64,000 bases of DNA from CALNXN01 sp942490645 (GTDB lineage: Bacteria > Pseudomonadota > Alphaproteobacteria > Rhodobacterales > Rhodobacteraceae): contig CALNXN010000010.1 of NCBI GenBank assembly GCA_942490645.1, forward strand, positions 372,001 to 436,000, given 5' to 3'. Positions 52,787 to 61,655 of this stretch are shown piece after piece. The notes under the pieces were generated by a model that did no database searches, was not told where the DNA came from, and worked only from the letters and a program-made list of their open reading frames with translations. Position 1 is the stretch's first letter, and every line of letters starts with the position of its first letter. The position numbers and the translations under genes are program-made.

Positions 52787-53476
52787 ATGATCAAATTCAC
52801 GCCCATCTTGTTGGCTATCCTTTACGCGATCGCGATGTACCGGTTCTCCACCTGGCGGACCGGCAAGGAGCTTGATGCCAAGTCGACCGAATTGGCAGAT
52901 CCGATGCTCAAGACGCTGTGCGACCGGATGGCAGCCGCGCTCGATCTGCCGCGCATCCGGGTGCACATCTACGAGATTGAGCCGGTCAACGGCCTTGCCG
53001 CGCCGGACGGGCGCATTTTCATCACGCGCGGGTTTTATAACAAATTCCGGGCGGGTGAGGTTTCGGCGGACGAGATGGCCAGCGTGATCGCTCATGAACT
53101 AGGCCACGTGGCTTTGGGTCATTCACGCCGCCGGATGATCGATTTTTCGGGCCAGAATGCGCTGCGCACGGCCCTTGCCATGGTGTTGAGCCGGTTCATC
53201 CCCGGAGTGGGCGTCTGGATCGCGAATATGCTGACGACCCTGCTGGCCGCGCGGCTATCACGCAGCGATGAATACGAGGCCGACGCCTATGCCGCGGCCC
53301 TTTTGACCAAGGCGGGCATCGGGGTCGAGCCGCAGATCAGCCTGTTTCGCAAACTCGAAACGCTGACCCAATCCAACGGTGGCGCGGTACCCGCGTGGCT
53401 GATGAGCCACCCCAAAACCGAAGAGCGTATCAAGGCGCTGACCGCCCTTCAGGCCAAATGGGTGCCCGAAAGCTGA
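52787..53476 (+). CDS. M48-family metallopeptidase
   Basis: The 229 residues have an N-terminal membrane anchor (about 1-20), HELGH (His103, Glu104, His107) and the third ligand region RSDEYEADAYA. A further hydrophobic stretch (135-152) suggests a second membrane contact. It resembles HtpX/Ste24-type peptidases of membrane quality control. The gene is convergent with the PIN protein, 10 bases apart. Confidence 0.9.
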   Translation: MIKFTPILLAILYAIAMYRFSTWRTGKELDAKSTELADPMLKTLCDRMAAALDLPRIRVHIYEIEPVNGLAAPDGRIFITRGFYNKFRAGEVSADEMASVIAHELGHVALGHSRRRMIDFSGQNALRTALAMVLSRFIPGVGVWIANMLTTLLAARLSRSDEYEADAYAAALLTKAGIGVEPQISLFRKLETLTQSNGGAVPAWLMSHPKTEERIKALTALQAKWVPES

Positions 53477-53486
53477 TCCCTTGCGC

Positions 53487-54035
53487 TCAGCCCAATGCCT
53501 TGGCCAGACGCGGCAGGCGCGCTTTTTTCAGCAGCGGGCGCATCTCCCAGTCTTTGCCTGACAAGGCGCGGGCCTGCGCCAAGACACGGGCACCGACCTC
53601 GCCGATGGGTAGCGGATCACTCAACCACATCTCAAACAGATAGCTGTCAGGGTCCACACGGATCAGGCTTTCTTCGGCCAGAATACCGCGCGGAAAATCC
53701 TTGGCGTTCAGCGTCATGATCCCATCCGCGGAGGACGTCACAGCCGTGGCCAGCACATGAATGTCGTTTTCATCGGGCAACCACAGGCGCGCTTCAATGC
53801 CGTCCGCGCGGGTCACTTCTGCCTTGGGCCATGCTGCGCGCAACAGCGCGATGTCCCCGCGCGCCTGCACCTCGCCTTCGGGACCAAGACGTGCAGCTGC
53901 ACGCGCCCATTCCTCCAGCAACCGCGCGGACCACAGCGGAACGAACGCGCCCGTCGCGGCCACGCCCAGCACCATTTCGCGCATCACTGTCGGAAAAAGC
54001 ACGCAGGCGTCTATGACCAGACGCTGCCCCGTCAC
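53487..54035 (-). CDS. PIN-domain protein (RSP_2648 type)
   Basis: The 182 residues begin VIDACVLFPTVMREM with the first PIN aspartate, and the middle contains WLPDENDIHVLATAV with the later acidic residues, then IMTLNAKDFP. This is a probable Mg-dependent ribonuclease. The GTG at 54035 overlaps the RlmI stop by 4 bases and fixes the start. No antitoxin gene is adjacent, so it looks like a free-standing PIN protein rather than a classic VapC. Confidence 0.85.
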   Translation of the reverse strand: MTGQRLVIDACVLFPTVMREMVLGVAATGAFVPLWSARLLEEWARAAARLGPEGEVQARGDIALLRAAWPKAEVTRADGIEARLWLPDENDIHVLATAVTSSADGIMTLNAKDFPRGILAEESLIRVDPDSYLFEMWLSDPLPIGEVGARVLAQARALSGKDWEMRPLLKKARLPRLAKALG

Positions 54036-55249
54036 AGGCGGAAAAACAGCGATTTCAAATAGCCGCTTTCGGCCAGTTGCGGCAATTGCGGATGGTCCGG
54101 GCCCGCAAACCCGGTATACAGCAGCGCCCCGCGTCGTCCGCCGCGCCCGATCCCGCGCGCGCTGGCATTGCGAAAGGCCGCAAGATCTGCCGCGTGTGAA
54201 CAGGAACATAAGCCCAAGATCCCGTTTTCAGCCACCAGCGGTGCCGCCAGACGCGCAAGGCGTTCATAGGCGCGCAGACCCGCATCAAGCGCCGGACGCG
54301 CGGGCGCAAAGGCAGGCGGGTCGCAAATCACCAGATCGAACTGGGCACCCTCTTCGGCCAAGGCCGTCAGCACGTCAAAGGCATCACCCTGCCGCGTGGT
54401 ATAGCGATCCGAGACGCCCATCGCCTCGGCCCCCGCTTCGGCCAAGGCCAGCGCCGGGGCCGACCCATCCACAGCCACGGCTGACGCCGCACCCGCAGCC
54501 AGAGCCGCCAGAGAAAAACCGCCCACATGTGAAAACACATCCAACACACGCGCGCCCCGCGCCACGGATGCGGCAAACGCATGGTTCGGGCGCTGGTCAT
54601 AAAACAGTCCGGTTTTCTGACCGCCGGTCAAATCGGCCATATAGGTCGCGCCATTCATCGGCACCGGCAGCGGCGCATTTGGGACCTCGCCCTGCAGCGT
54701 CGCGCTTTGATCATCCAACCCTTCCAGCGTGCGGGTCCGACCAGACGCGTTCTTGAGCACATGGCGCACGCCCGTCACAGCGACCAACGCGGCACAGAGC
54801 GGCGCAATCAGCGCCTCGGCCCAGGCCGCGTTTGGCTGGATGACACAAGTATCGCCAAAACGGTCGATGATCACCCCCGGCAGCCCATCGGCTTCGGCAT
54901 GGATCAAACGGTAATATGGGGCGTCAAAAAGCTGCGTACGCAACGCCAGAGCGCGCGTGAGGCGCGCCTCAAACCACGCCTGATCGACCGTTGCCGCAGG
55001 GTCCATATCGAGCATGCGTGCCATGATCTTGGACTGCCCATTGACAGCCACAACCCCCATCGGGGTGCGCGCATCATCCTCCAGCACGGCCAATGCACCG
55101 GGGACCAGCCCCTTGGTGCGGCGATCGGTGACCAACTCGTTGGCATAGACCCACGGAAATCCGTGTCGGATCGCGCGCGCATTGGCCTTGGGGCGCAATC
55201 GCACGGTGGGCAAAGTGGTTGGGGCGGGGTCAGAAAAGGGCGCTGTCAT
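54032..55249 (-). CDS. rlmI: Class I SAM-dependent rRNA methyltransferase (RlmI-like)
   Basis: The 405 residues have an N-terminal PUA domain (about 15-90), an EEHUD-like middle and a Rossmann methyltransferase domain (about 205-400). Motifs include GGQKTGLFYDQRPN, LDVFSHVGGFSLAA, the NPPY-equivalent VICDPPAFAP and a Cys-containing LGLCSCSH. The predicted activity is C5-methylation of a 23S rRNA cytidine. It is followed by the PIN gene with a 4-base overlap. Confidence 0.9.
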   Translation of the reverse strand: MTAPFSDPAPTTLPTVRLRPKANARAIRHGFPWVYANELVTDRRTKGLVPGALAVLEDDARTPMGVVAVNGQSKIMARMLDMDPAATVDQAWFEARLTRALALRTQLFDAPYYRLIHAEADGLPGVIIDRFGDTCVIQPNAAWAEALIAPLCAALVAVTGVRHVLKNASGRTRTLEGLDDQSATLQGEVPNAPLPVPMNGATYMADLTGGQKTGLFYDQRPNHAFAASVARGARVLDVFSHVGGFSLAALAAGAASAVAVDGSAPALALAEAGAEAMGVSDRYTTRQGDAFDVLTALAEEGAQFDLVICDPPAFAPARPALDAGLRAYERLARLAAPLVAENGILGLCSCSHAADLAAFRNASARGIGRGGRRGALLYTGFAGPDHPQLPQLAESGYLKSLFFRL

Positions 55250-55288
55250 AGCGCCCTTGCCTAGCGGGTTCCGCGCGCGTCGGAAAGG

Positions 55289-55933
55289 TCAGAAACGGTT
55301 GAGCACCTGAATGAGCCCAAGTCTTTCGTTCTGATAGCCTGACGGAGTTTGTAACTCGGTGCGGATCACATTGGCCAGATGCGCCGTGATTCGCACCTTT
55401 TGGGTTTGACCCTTGCGCACCGCATCGATCGCTTGCTGGCCACCAAAGCCCTGCAAATCGGCCTCAACGACGCGACGATCGCCCAATGCGAGCCCGGTAT
55501 TGGCGTTGCGCAGCGAAAGTGCGAACGTGATCGAATGCACGCCTCCCACGGTGAAGCGGGTTTTTTCAGTCAGCGCGTGAAACCGCAGAACTTCGATATC
55601 CAACACGACAGGCACAAGGCCATCCATCTCTTGGGTGCCGCGCTGCATGGCGTCGTCAAAGATCGCTTTGACCTGCGCATGGCGATCGCCCATCGGGTCT
55701 TCACGCCAGACGATATCGCCTTTGGGGTAATAGCTGTTGGCCTCTGACACAGTTAAACTGCGGGGAACCGATACATTGATGTCGACGACGCGGTACGTAG
55801 GTTGCGTGGCGACTTGACCGGCCGCAGCAGTCGATGTGGCCGAACGTGTCGCGTTGTCGGTCGTGGTCACGCTGGCACAGGCCGAAAGACCAAGAACCGT
55901 AATCATGGCCGCGATTGTTTTGAACAAGCGCAT
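55289..55933 (-). CDS. DUF6778-family lipoprotein
   Basis: From the ATG at 55933 (AGGAG 7 bases upstream) the protein has 214 residues, starting with a lipoprotein signal ending VLGLSAC. The mature part has beta-strand-rich segments such as VVDINVSVPRSLTVSEANSY and LDIEVLRFHALTEKTR. The DUF6778 assignment is from memory of this Rhodobacteraceae family and is tentative. It is probably an outer- or inner-membrane-anchored periplasmic protein of unknown role. Confidence 0.78.
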   Translation of the reverse strand: MRLFKTIAAMITVLGLSACASVTTTDNATRSATSTAAAGQVATQPTYRVVDINVSVPRSLTVSEANSYYPKGDIVWREDPMGDRHAQVKAIFDDAMQRGTQEMDGLVPVVLDIEVLRFHALTEKTRFTVGGVHSITFALSLRNANTGLALGDRRVVEADLQGFGGQQAIDAVRKGQTQKVRITAHLANVIRTELQTPSGYQNERLGLIQVLNRF

Positions 55934-56067
55934 GTTTGCTCTCCTGAATGGTGAAACAGCGCGCGCGCCATTTCGAGTTGCAAAAGGAGTAGCTTTCAAA
56001 TCAGGCCAAATTTAGACCAATTTGTAGATAATTGACGGTCATCGGCGTGATTGCGCCTGTTTCGGCA

Positions 56068-56322
56068 TCAATTCCTTGGGCGCGACCGCCAACCGCCACG
56101 TCTGCGCGGGCTCGCCATGCCAACCAGTCCTTCTGTCATCACTTGGGTCATCGGGTGGTCGGGGTGCTCCGGTTCATATTGCGCCAAAAGCGCTTTGAGC
56201 GTTGTTGCAGTGTTTTGTTCCAAAGGCAGGCTCAGTGCCCAATCCAGAAAGATCGTGCGACATTGGCTCTTGTCGATGCCTTCGATGCGGTAGGCTTCAT
56301 AGACCAGGCCTTTGGGGTCCAT
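56068..56322 (-). CDS. Conserved hypothetical protein, 84 residues, downstream of glnE
   Basis: From the ATG at 56322 (AAAGG upstream), the sequence MDPKGLVYEAYRIEGIDKSQ continues with IFLDWALSLPLEQNTAT and ends in the basic RRRGGWRSRPRN. It is compact and mostly helical. It lies 14 bases after glnE in the same direction and probably belongs to its transcript. I recall similar proteins at this position in other Rhodobacterales. The function is unknown. Confidence 0.78.
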   Translation of the reverse strand: MDPKGLVYEAYRIEGIDKSQCRTIFLDWALSLPLEQNTATTLKALLAQYEPEHPDHPMTQVMTEGLVGMASPRRRGGWRSRPRN

Positions 56323-56336
56323 TTCGGTGCCTTTTT

Positions 56337-59123
56337 TCACGACGCATCGTCTCCGGTGTAGGGGCTTAATACCGCCGAAATGGCTTGATCTGCGCGCGCA
56401 AAGTGTTGTTCGAGCCGCGCGGTAAGATCATCCAATGTATCCGCGCCCGCCACGCGGCGCAGAAAATCCTGCCCTGCCTGCCCCAATGATTTCACCTCCA
56501 GCGGATCGGCCGTCAGCAATTTGGCAGCCTGTTGTATATCGCAACAAAGACAATAGGTTGCCTTGACGTCCGCCACATCTGCGGCATTCAAAAGACCGGC
56601 CGCGACAGCCGCATCCAATCCGGCATCCGTATCGCGCGCAACGCTGCCCATCAAAAGCGTTCCGGCCTGCGCCATCAGTTCGATGTCCTGCATCCGCCCC
56701 GGCCCGATTTTGGCGTCCCAGACAGAACTGGGCACTTTGGCCGCCTGAATGCGCGCGCGCATGTCCGCCACATCGTGCGCCACGGTCTCCAATGTGCGCG
56801 GCAGACCGAGAACCTCAGCACGGAAGGCTTCGACATCGCGGGCCAGATCCTCCGGCCCTGCCACGACTGCGGCGCGGGTCAGGGCAAGGTGTTCCCATGT
56901 CCAGGCTTCGGTGCGCTGATAGCTTTGGAACGCGGCCCAACTGGTCGCCACTGGCCCCTGATTGCCCGACGGACGCAGCCGCATATCGACCTCATATAGC
57001 CGCCCCTGCGACATGGGCGCCGTGAGCGCCGTGATCAGGGCTTGCGTGAGCTTTGCGTAATAGGGCCTTGTCGCCAAAGGCTTTTTACCGCTCGAAGCAT
57101 CCACATCCAACGGATCATAAATCACGATCAGATCCAGATCAGAGCCCGCGTTCAACTGCCCCGCACCCAACGACCCCATGCCCAGCACAACTGCACCCCG
57201 TCCAGGCGGCGGCCCGTACCGCTCACCGAACTGATCCACCACCACGGGCCACAGACCGACCAGAACGGCCCGCGCCAAATCCGCGTATTGCGTGGCCGCA
57301 GTTGTTCCGTCGATCAGACCGCGTAGATGATGCACACCGATGCGAAAATGCCATTCGTTGCGCCAACGCCGGATACGGTCGAGGCACGCTTCGTAATCCG
57401 CTTCACGGTGCAACTGTGCGCGCAAATCGGCCTGCAAATGCGTCTGTCCGGGCCAATCAGCAAAGAAATCGCCCCCGATCACCGCATCGAACACTCCCGC
57501 ATTGCGCGACAGGTACTGCGCCAACGCGGGTGAAGCGCTGACGATGTCGATCAATAGGTCCAGAAGTTGTGTGTTTGCGTCCAGCAGCGAAAAGAGCTGC
57601 ACCCCGGCGGGAAGGCCGGACAAGAACCCATCAAAGGCCAGCAACGCCTCATCTGGGCGGGCGGCATCGCTCAGGCGGGTCAGCAACTCTGGTCGCAACC
57701 GATCAAACAACGCTTGTGATCGGTCACTGCGCAAAGCGGGATATGTGTGCCAGCGCGCCAGAATCGCATCGTCAAAGGCGTGGGTCTGCGCCTCGGCCTT
57801 GGTGTCGGGGGCAAAAAAACCTTCGGTCAGGTGATGCACCGCCTCCAGCCTGCGCTGCAAATCGGTTTGCAACGTGTCCACATCGGTTCCCATCATGCAG
57901 GCAATCCGCGCAAAGCCTTCCGGGCTGTTGGGCAGGCTGTGGGTTTGTGCGTCATTGACCATTTGCAGGCGGTGCTCGACCGTGCGGTGGGCCACGTAAT
58001 GGTCCGACAACTCGGTGGCGACGTCCGTCGTCAGCCACCCTTTGGTCGCCAGAACGTCAAGCGCCGGAACGGTCGGCCGCTTGCGCAGTTCAGGATCGCG
58101 CCCCCCGGCGATCAACTGACGGGTCTGTGTGAAAAACTCGATCTCTCGAATGCCCCCGCGCCCCAGCTTCATGTTGTGCCCCGGCAAGGTGATTGGCCCG
58201 CCGAGCCCCTTATGCTCGCGGATGGCAAGGCGCATGTCGTGGGCGTCCTGAATGGCCGCGAAATCGAGGTGTTTGCGCCAGACAAAGGGGGTCAGCGCCT
58301 TGAGAAAACGCGCGCCGGCATCCGCATCGCCCGCAGCCACCCGCGCCTTGATGTAGGCGGCGCGCTCCCACGTGCGGCCAAGGCTTTCGTAATACCGCTC
58401 GGCGGCTTCCATCGCGATGCACACTGGCGTGACGGCGGGATCCGGGCGCAGACGCAAATCGGTGCGAAACACATACCCCTGGGCGGTGTTGTCGCTCAGA
58501 ATGCTGCACATCTCGCGGGTGGCGCGCACGAACGCCGACCGCGCATCATGGAAATCGTCCGGCTCAAAGCGGGTTTCGTCAAAGAGGCAGATCAGATCAA
58601 TGTCCGAGGAATAATTCAACTCGCGCGCACCCATTTTGCCCATCGCCAGAACGACCATGCCGCCCGCATCCTCAAGCGCCTCTTCGCCCATGCCCGGAAG
58701 TTTGCCACGCCGGATCTGCGTCAAAAGCCCCGCGCGCAGAGCTGCCTGACAGGCCGCATCGGCAAAGTCAGAGAGCGCGCCCGTTACCTGCCAAAGCGAC
58801 CAAACGCCGCCCAGATCAGCCAGCGCCGTCATCAAAGCAACCCTGCGTTTGGCCTGTCGCAAGCGGTCTTTCAGTTGGTCGGGCGGTGCGTTTTGTGCGC
58901 GCGCAATCTCGGCAGCTACGGCTTGGTCAGGATCGTCAAACGCCGCACGCAGCCAGTCAGCTTCCTTTGCGATCAGACCGGCCAGATAAGGGCTGGACCC
59001 CGCCGCGCCGTCGATCAACGCCGCCAAACCAGAGGGCATCTGCCCCATATACTCCAACGCTTCGGCGCCGCGGTCGGTGTTGAACGCGCGCGGCGTCCGG
59101 GTGATCATCTGCTCCATAGTCAT
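56337..59123 (-). CDS. glnE: Bifunctional glutamine synthetase adenylyltransferase/adenylyl-removing enzyme
   Basis: GlnE adenylylates and deadenylylates glutamine synthetase in response to nitrogen state. From the ATG at 59123, 928 residues: the first nucleotidyltransferase domain has NYSSDIDLICLFD, a GlnD_UR_UTase-type middle follows, and the second nucleotidyltransferase domain has GSDLDLIVIYDPLD. The frame is open a further 520 bases but overlaps the divergent YbaK gene, so I reject the longer start. The true start might be the second ATG, 2 codons on. Confidence 0.94.
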   Translation of the reverse strand: MTMEQMITRTPRAFNTDRGAEALEYMGQMPSGLAALIDGAAGSSPYLAGLIAKEADWLRAAFDDPDQAVAAEIARAQNAPPDQLKDRLRQAKRRVALMTALADLGGVWSLWQVTGALSDFADAACQAALRAGLLTQIRRGKLPGMGEEALEDAGGMVVLAMGKMGARELNYSSDIDLICLFDETRFEPDDFHDARSAFVRATREMCSILSDNTAQGYVFRTDLRLRPDPAVTPVCIAMEAAERYYESLGRTWERAAYIKARVAAGDADAGARFLKALTPFVWRKHLDFAAIQDAHDMRLAIREHKGLGGPITLPGHNMKLGRGGIREIEFFTQTRQLIAGGRDPELRKRPTVPALDVLATKGWLTTDVATELSDHYVAHRTVEHRLQMVNDAQTHSLPNSPEGFARIACMMGTDVDTLQTDLQRRLEAVHHLTEGFFAPDTKAEAQTHAFDDAILARWHTYPALRSDRSQALFDRLRPELLTRLSDAARPDEALLAFDGFLSGLPAGVQLFSLLDANTQLLDLLIDIVSASPALAQYLSRNAGVFDAVIGGDFFADWPGQTHLQADLRAQLHREADYEACLDRIRRWRNEWHFRIGVHHLRGLIDGTTAATQYADLARAVLVGLWPVVVDQFGERYGPPPGRGAVVLGMGSLGAGQLNAGSDLDLIVIYDPLDVDASSGKKPLATRPYYAKLTQALITALTAPMSQGRLYEVDMRLRPSGNQGPVATSWAAFQSYQRTEAWTWEHLALTRAAVVAGPEDLARDVEAFRAEVLGLPRTLETVAHDVADMRARIQAAKVPSSVWDAKIGPGRMQDIELMAQAGTLLMGSVARDTDAGLDAAVAAGLLNAADVADVKATYCLCCDIQQAAKLLTADPLEVKSLGQAGQDFLRRVAGADTLDDLTARLEQHFARADQAISAVLSPYTGDDAS

Positions 59124-59198
59124 GCGCCAGCTTTCGCGCGCGATGCCTGCGGCGTCAATGGCCTTGCACTGCGCGCGGCACCTCGCCATTTTGCCGCC

Positions 59199-59675
59199 AT
59201 GAGCAAAAGTCTGAAACGTGTCCGTGCTGCCATCGAAGCGGCCAACCTGCCAGTCGACATCCGGGAAACCGCCCTCGCCCGCACCGCCGTTGATGCGGCC
59301 CATGCGATTGGGTGCGAGGTCGATCAAATCGCCAAGTCCATCATTTTTGCAGGACAGACCAGTCAGCGTGCGGTGTTGTTCATCACCGCCGGGGGCCGCA
59401 CGGTCGACCCCGAAAAGGCCACCGCCCTTGCTGGCGAGCCCCTTGGCAAGGCCGACGCAACACTGGTGCGCGCGCAAACAGGGTTCGCCATTGGCGGTGT
59501 ATCTCCGGTCGGGCACCTGTCGCCGATCCTCGCGTTTTTTGACCCGCGCCTCATGGATTTCGAGCAAATCTGGGCCGCAGCGGGCACGCCGCACCATGTT
59601 TTTGGCGCCAAACCGATGGATATCGCCTTGCTTTCTTCCGCCCAAACATCTGATTTCACGTCAGAAATGAAATAA
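59199..59675 (+). CDS. YbaK/EbsC-family aminoacyl-tRNA deacylase
   Basis: The 158 residues start MSKSLKRVRAAIEAANLPVD and show KSIIFAGQTSQRAVLFITAG and FAIGGVSPVGHL, the pattern of trans-editing deacylases that hydrolyse misacylated tRNA. It is divergent from glnE with 75 bases between starts. The specific tRNA (Pro or other) is not decided. Confidence 0.9.
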   Translation: MSKSLKRVRAAIEAANLPVDIRETALARTAVDAAHAIGCEVDQIAKSIIFAGQTSQRAVLFITAGGRTVDPEKATALAGEPLGKADATLVRAQTGFAIGGVSPVGHLSPILAFFDPRLMDFEQIWAAAGTPHHVFGAKPMDIALLSSAQTSDFTSEMK

Positions 59676-59694
59676 ATGTAAAAAACATTCACAT
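59676..59694. promoter_or_regulatory. First copy of ATGTRAA-N5-TTCACAT palindrome
   Basis: ATGTAAA-AAACA-TTCACAT: arms match at six of seven positions. It starts immediately after the YbaK stop codon. Together with the second copy it flanks 40 bases in front of the DUF2852 gene. It differs from FNR (TTGA-N6-TCAA) and from CRP (TGTGA-N6-TCACA), having one extra base in the centre. The binding protein is unknown. Confidence 0.6.
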
Positions 59695-59733
59695 TACCTC
59701 TTGCAACGAGGGGGCAACATGCCAATCTTGGTA

Positions 59734-59752
59734 ATGTGAAAGGCATTCACAT
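59734..59752. promoter_or_regulatory. Second copy of ATGTRAA-N5-TTCACAT palindrome
   Basis: ATGTGAA-AGGCA-TTCACAT, perfect 7-base arms, ends 49 bases before the DUF2852 ATG. Centre-to-centre distance from the first copy is 58 bases. Copy 1 is extended on its right by TACC and copy 2 on its left by GGTA, giving an additional outer inverted repeat. It is likely a repressor site; identity unknown. Confidence 0.65.
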
Positions 59753-59801
59753 CCCCGGCGCAACACAGGGGGTCCCGTAACCGCTACCGAAAGGCATATT
59801 G

Positions 59802-60212
59802 ATGACCACGCTGACACAATCCCACCCCACCCATGAGCAGCCCGGCTTTTTCGCCCGTGCGGAGAACTGGCTTGATGCCCGTGGCAAAGGCGCATGGATC
59901 GCCGCCATGGTTTTGGGTTTCATCTTTTTCTGGCCCGTTGGCCTCGCCCTTCTGGCCTATATGATCTGGAGCAAACGCATGTTTTCAAAATCCTGTACCC
60001 GCAGCGCCCGTCGCAGCATGACCACCATGCGCACATCCGGCAACAGCGCCTTTGACGCCTACAAGGCCGATACATTGCGCCGTCTGGAAGAAGAGCAGCA
60101 CAATTTTGAGGCCTTCTTGCAGCGTCTGCGCGAAGCCAAGGACAAGGCCGAATTCGACCAGTTCATGGACGACCGCGCCTCCAAGGCGGACCGCGACGGC
60201 GACGACGCCTGA
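59802..60212 (+). CDS. DUF2852-family membrane protein
   Basis: The 136 residues contain one membrane segment (about 30-54, GAWIAAMVLGFIFFWPVGLA) and a long charged helical tail (RRLEEEQHNFEAFLQRLREA) suggesting coiled-coil assembly in the cytoplasm. ATG with AAAGG 7 bases upstream. Two palindromes lie upstream, so it is probably tightly regulated. Function unknown; the helical tail looks like a stress-response scaffold. Confidence 0.85.
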   Translation: MTTLTQSHPTHEQPGFFARAENWLDARGKGAWIAAMVLGFIFFWPVGLALLAYMIWSKRMFSKSCTRSARRSMTTMRTSGNSAFDAYKADTLRRLEEEQHNFEAFLQRLREAKDKAEFDQFMDDRASKADRDGDDA

Positions 60213-60291
60213 GCCACGCCCATCCCCCTGATCGCTCCGCAATGGCATGCCCATGCGGGGCGGTCTCCTGTTCAGCCAAAGTGAAAGCACC

Positions 60292-60723
60292 ATGAGCCAC
60301 CTACCCGATCCCCAAGCCCAGCCCGGATTTTACCGCGATGTCCCGTTCAAGCGCCTGATGGCGTGGATCGTCGACACCGTGCTGATCTTTCTGCTGTGTG
60401 TGTTGATCGTACCTTTCACGGCATTTACGGGCCTGTTCTTTTGGCCGCTCTTGATGTTGGTGGTGGGGTTCGCCTACCGGGTGATCACCATTGCCAACGG
60501 ATCGGCCACCTTGGGCATGCGGCTGATGTCGATTGAATTGCGCCGCGCGGATGGGTCGCCCTTCGATTTGGGCACCGCTCTGGCGCACACGTTTGGCTAT
60601 ACGATCAGCTTTGCCTTTCCCATCCTGCAAGTCGTGTCAGTGGTCCTGATGGCCACGACAGAACGAGGTCAGGGCCTGACCGATCACATGCTGGGCAGCG
60701 TCGCATTGAACCGCCGCGCCTAA
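60292..60723 (+). CDS. RDD-family membrane protein
   Basis: The 143 residues have the RDD-type pattern FKRLMAWIVDTVLIFLLCVL with an N-terminal basic/acidic helix, then further helices and the TLGMRLMSIELRR and GQGLTDHMLG motifs. It is 79 bases after the DUF2852 gene, same strand, and may share its transcript. RDD proteins are poorly characterised. Confidence 0.85.
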   Translation: MSHLPDPQAQPGFYRDVPFKRLMAWIVDTVLIFLLCVLIVPFTAFTGLFFWPLLMLVVGFAYRVITIANGSATLGMRLMSIELRRADGSPFDLGTALAHTFGYTISFAFPILQVVSVVLMATTERGQGLTDHMLGSVALNRRA

Positions 60724-60804
60724 GATCGGTCGCGCACGGCAAAGTTGCGCTTGGCGCTGCGCGAACCACTTGTTATCCTTTGTCTGAATCGGACCAGGAA
60801 ACAG

Positions 60805-61623
60805 ATGCGCCACACTCTACCGATAGCACCGCAGTTCTATGTGACAGCGCCGCAGCCCTGCCCCTATCTGGAGGGGCGGATGGAGCGCAAATTGTTCACT
60901 GCGTTGCAGGGAGAAAACGCGGACCGGCTCAATGACAGCTTGTCCCAGCAAGGGTTTCGTCGATCACAGAACGTGCTGTATCGGCCGTCCTGCGCAGAGT
61001 GTTCGGCATGTCTTTCTGCGCGCATTGATGTGTCGGCCTTCGATGCCACGCGGGGCCAGCGGAAAACCGCCGCGCGCAATGCGGACGTGCGCCGCCGCGC
61101 CACGTCTCCCTGGGCCTCCGAAGAGCAATACGAGCTGTTCCGCATCTATCTGGATGCGCGCCATGCCGATGGTGGCATGGCAGACATGGATGTGTTCGAA
61201 TTTGCGGCGATGATCGAAGAAACCCCCATCCGCAGCCGCGTGGTCGAGTATTCGCGCGTCGATGATGGCAAGCTGATCGGTGTCAGCCTCACGGATGTGC
61301 TCAGCGACGGGCTGAGCATGGTCTATTCCTTTTACGCCCCAGAGGAGCCAAAGCGGTCTCTGGGCACTTATATGATCCTCGATCATATCGACATCGCGCG
61401 CGATGCGGGCCTGCCGTATGTCTATCTGGGCTATTGGGTGCCGGGCAGCCAGAAGATGGGTTATAAATCCAAGTTTTCCGGACTTGAGGTCTATATCGGC
61501 GGGCAGTGGCAAAAGATGAAAAACCCCGATGATTTCAGTGCCGACACGCATCCGCTGTCCAACGATCCAATCGCCGAACAGGTGGCCAATATCCATCTGC
61601 CGGACCGTCGCCCGACCAAGTGA
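60805..61623 (+). CDS. bpt: Aspartate/glutamate leucyltransferase Bpt (N-end rule)
   Basis: Bpt attaches leucine to N-terminal Asp/Glu of proteins, marking them for ClpS-ClpAP. The 272 residues (ATG at 60805, AGGAA upstream) carry the N-terminal cysteine-rich part (Cys19, Cys63, Cys66, Cys69 in PSCAECSACL), the GNAT-like core and the block YVYLGYWVPGSQKMGYKSKF. It resembles eukaryotic Ate1, and the annotation as arginyl- or leucyl-transferase depends on the residue specificity; Bpt is the usual bacterial assignment. Confidence 0.9.
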   Translation: MRHTLPIAPQFYVTAPQPCPYLEGRMERKLFTALQGENADRLNDSLSQQGFRRSQNVLYRPSCAECSACLSARIDVSAFDATRGQRKTAARNADVRRRATSPWASEEQYELFRIYLDARHADGGMADMDVFEFAAMIEETPIRSRVVEYSRVDDGKLIGVSLTDVLSDGLSMVYSFYAPEEPKRSLGTYMILDHIDIARDAGLPYVYLGYWVPGSQKMGYKSKFSGLEVYIGGQWQKMKNPDDFSADTHPLSNDPIAEQVANIHLPDRRPTK

Positions 61624-61655
61624 ACGACCTTTGTCGTGGCTGTCTGGTCGCGGTG

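Noticed and set aside
59124..59645. N-terminal extension of the GlnE frame
   Set aside because: It overlaps the YbaK gene on the opposite strand, resembles no GlnE and lies upstream of a start that already gives a normal 928-residue protein.
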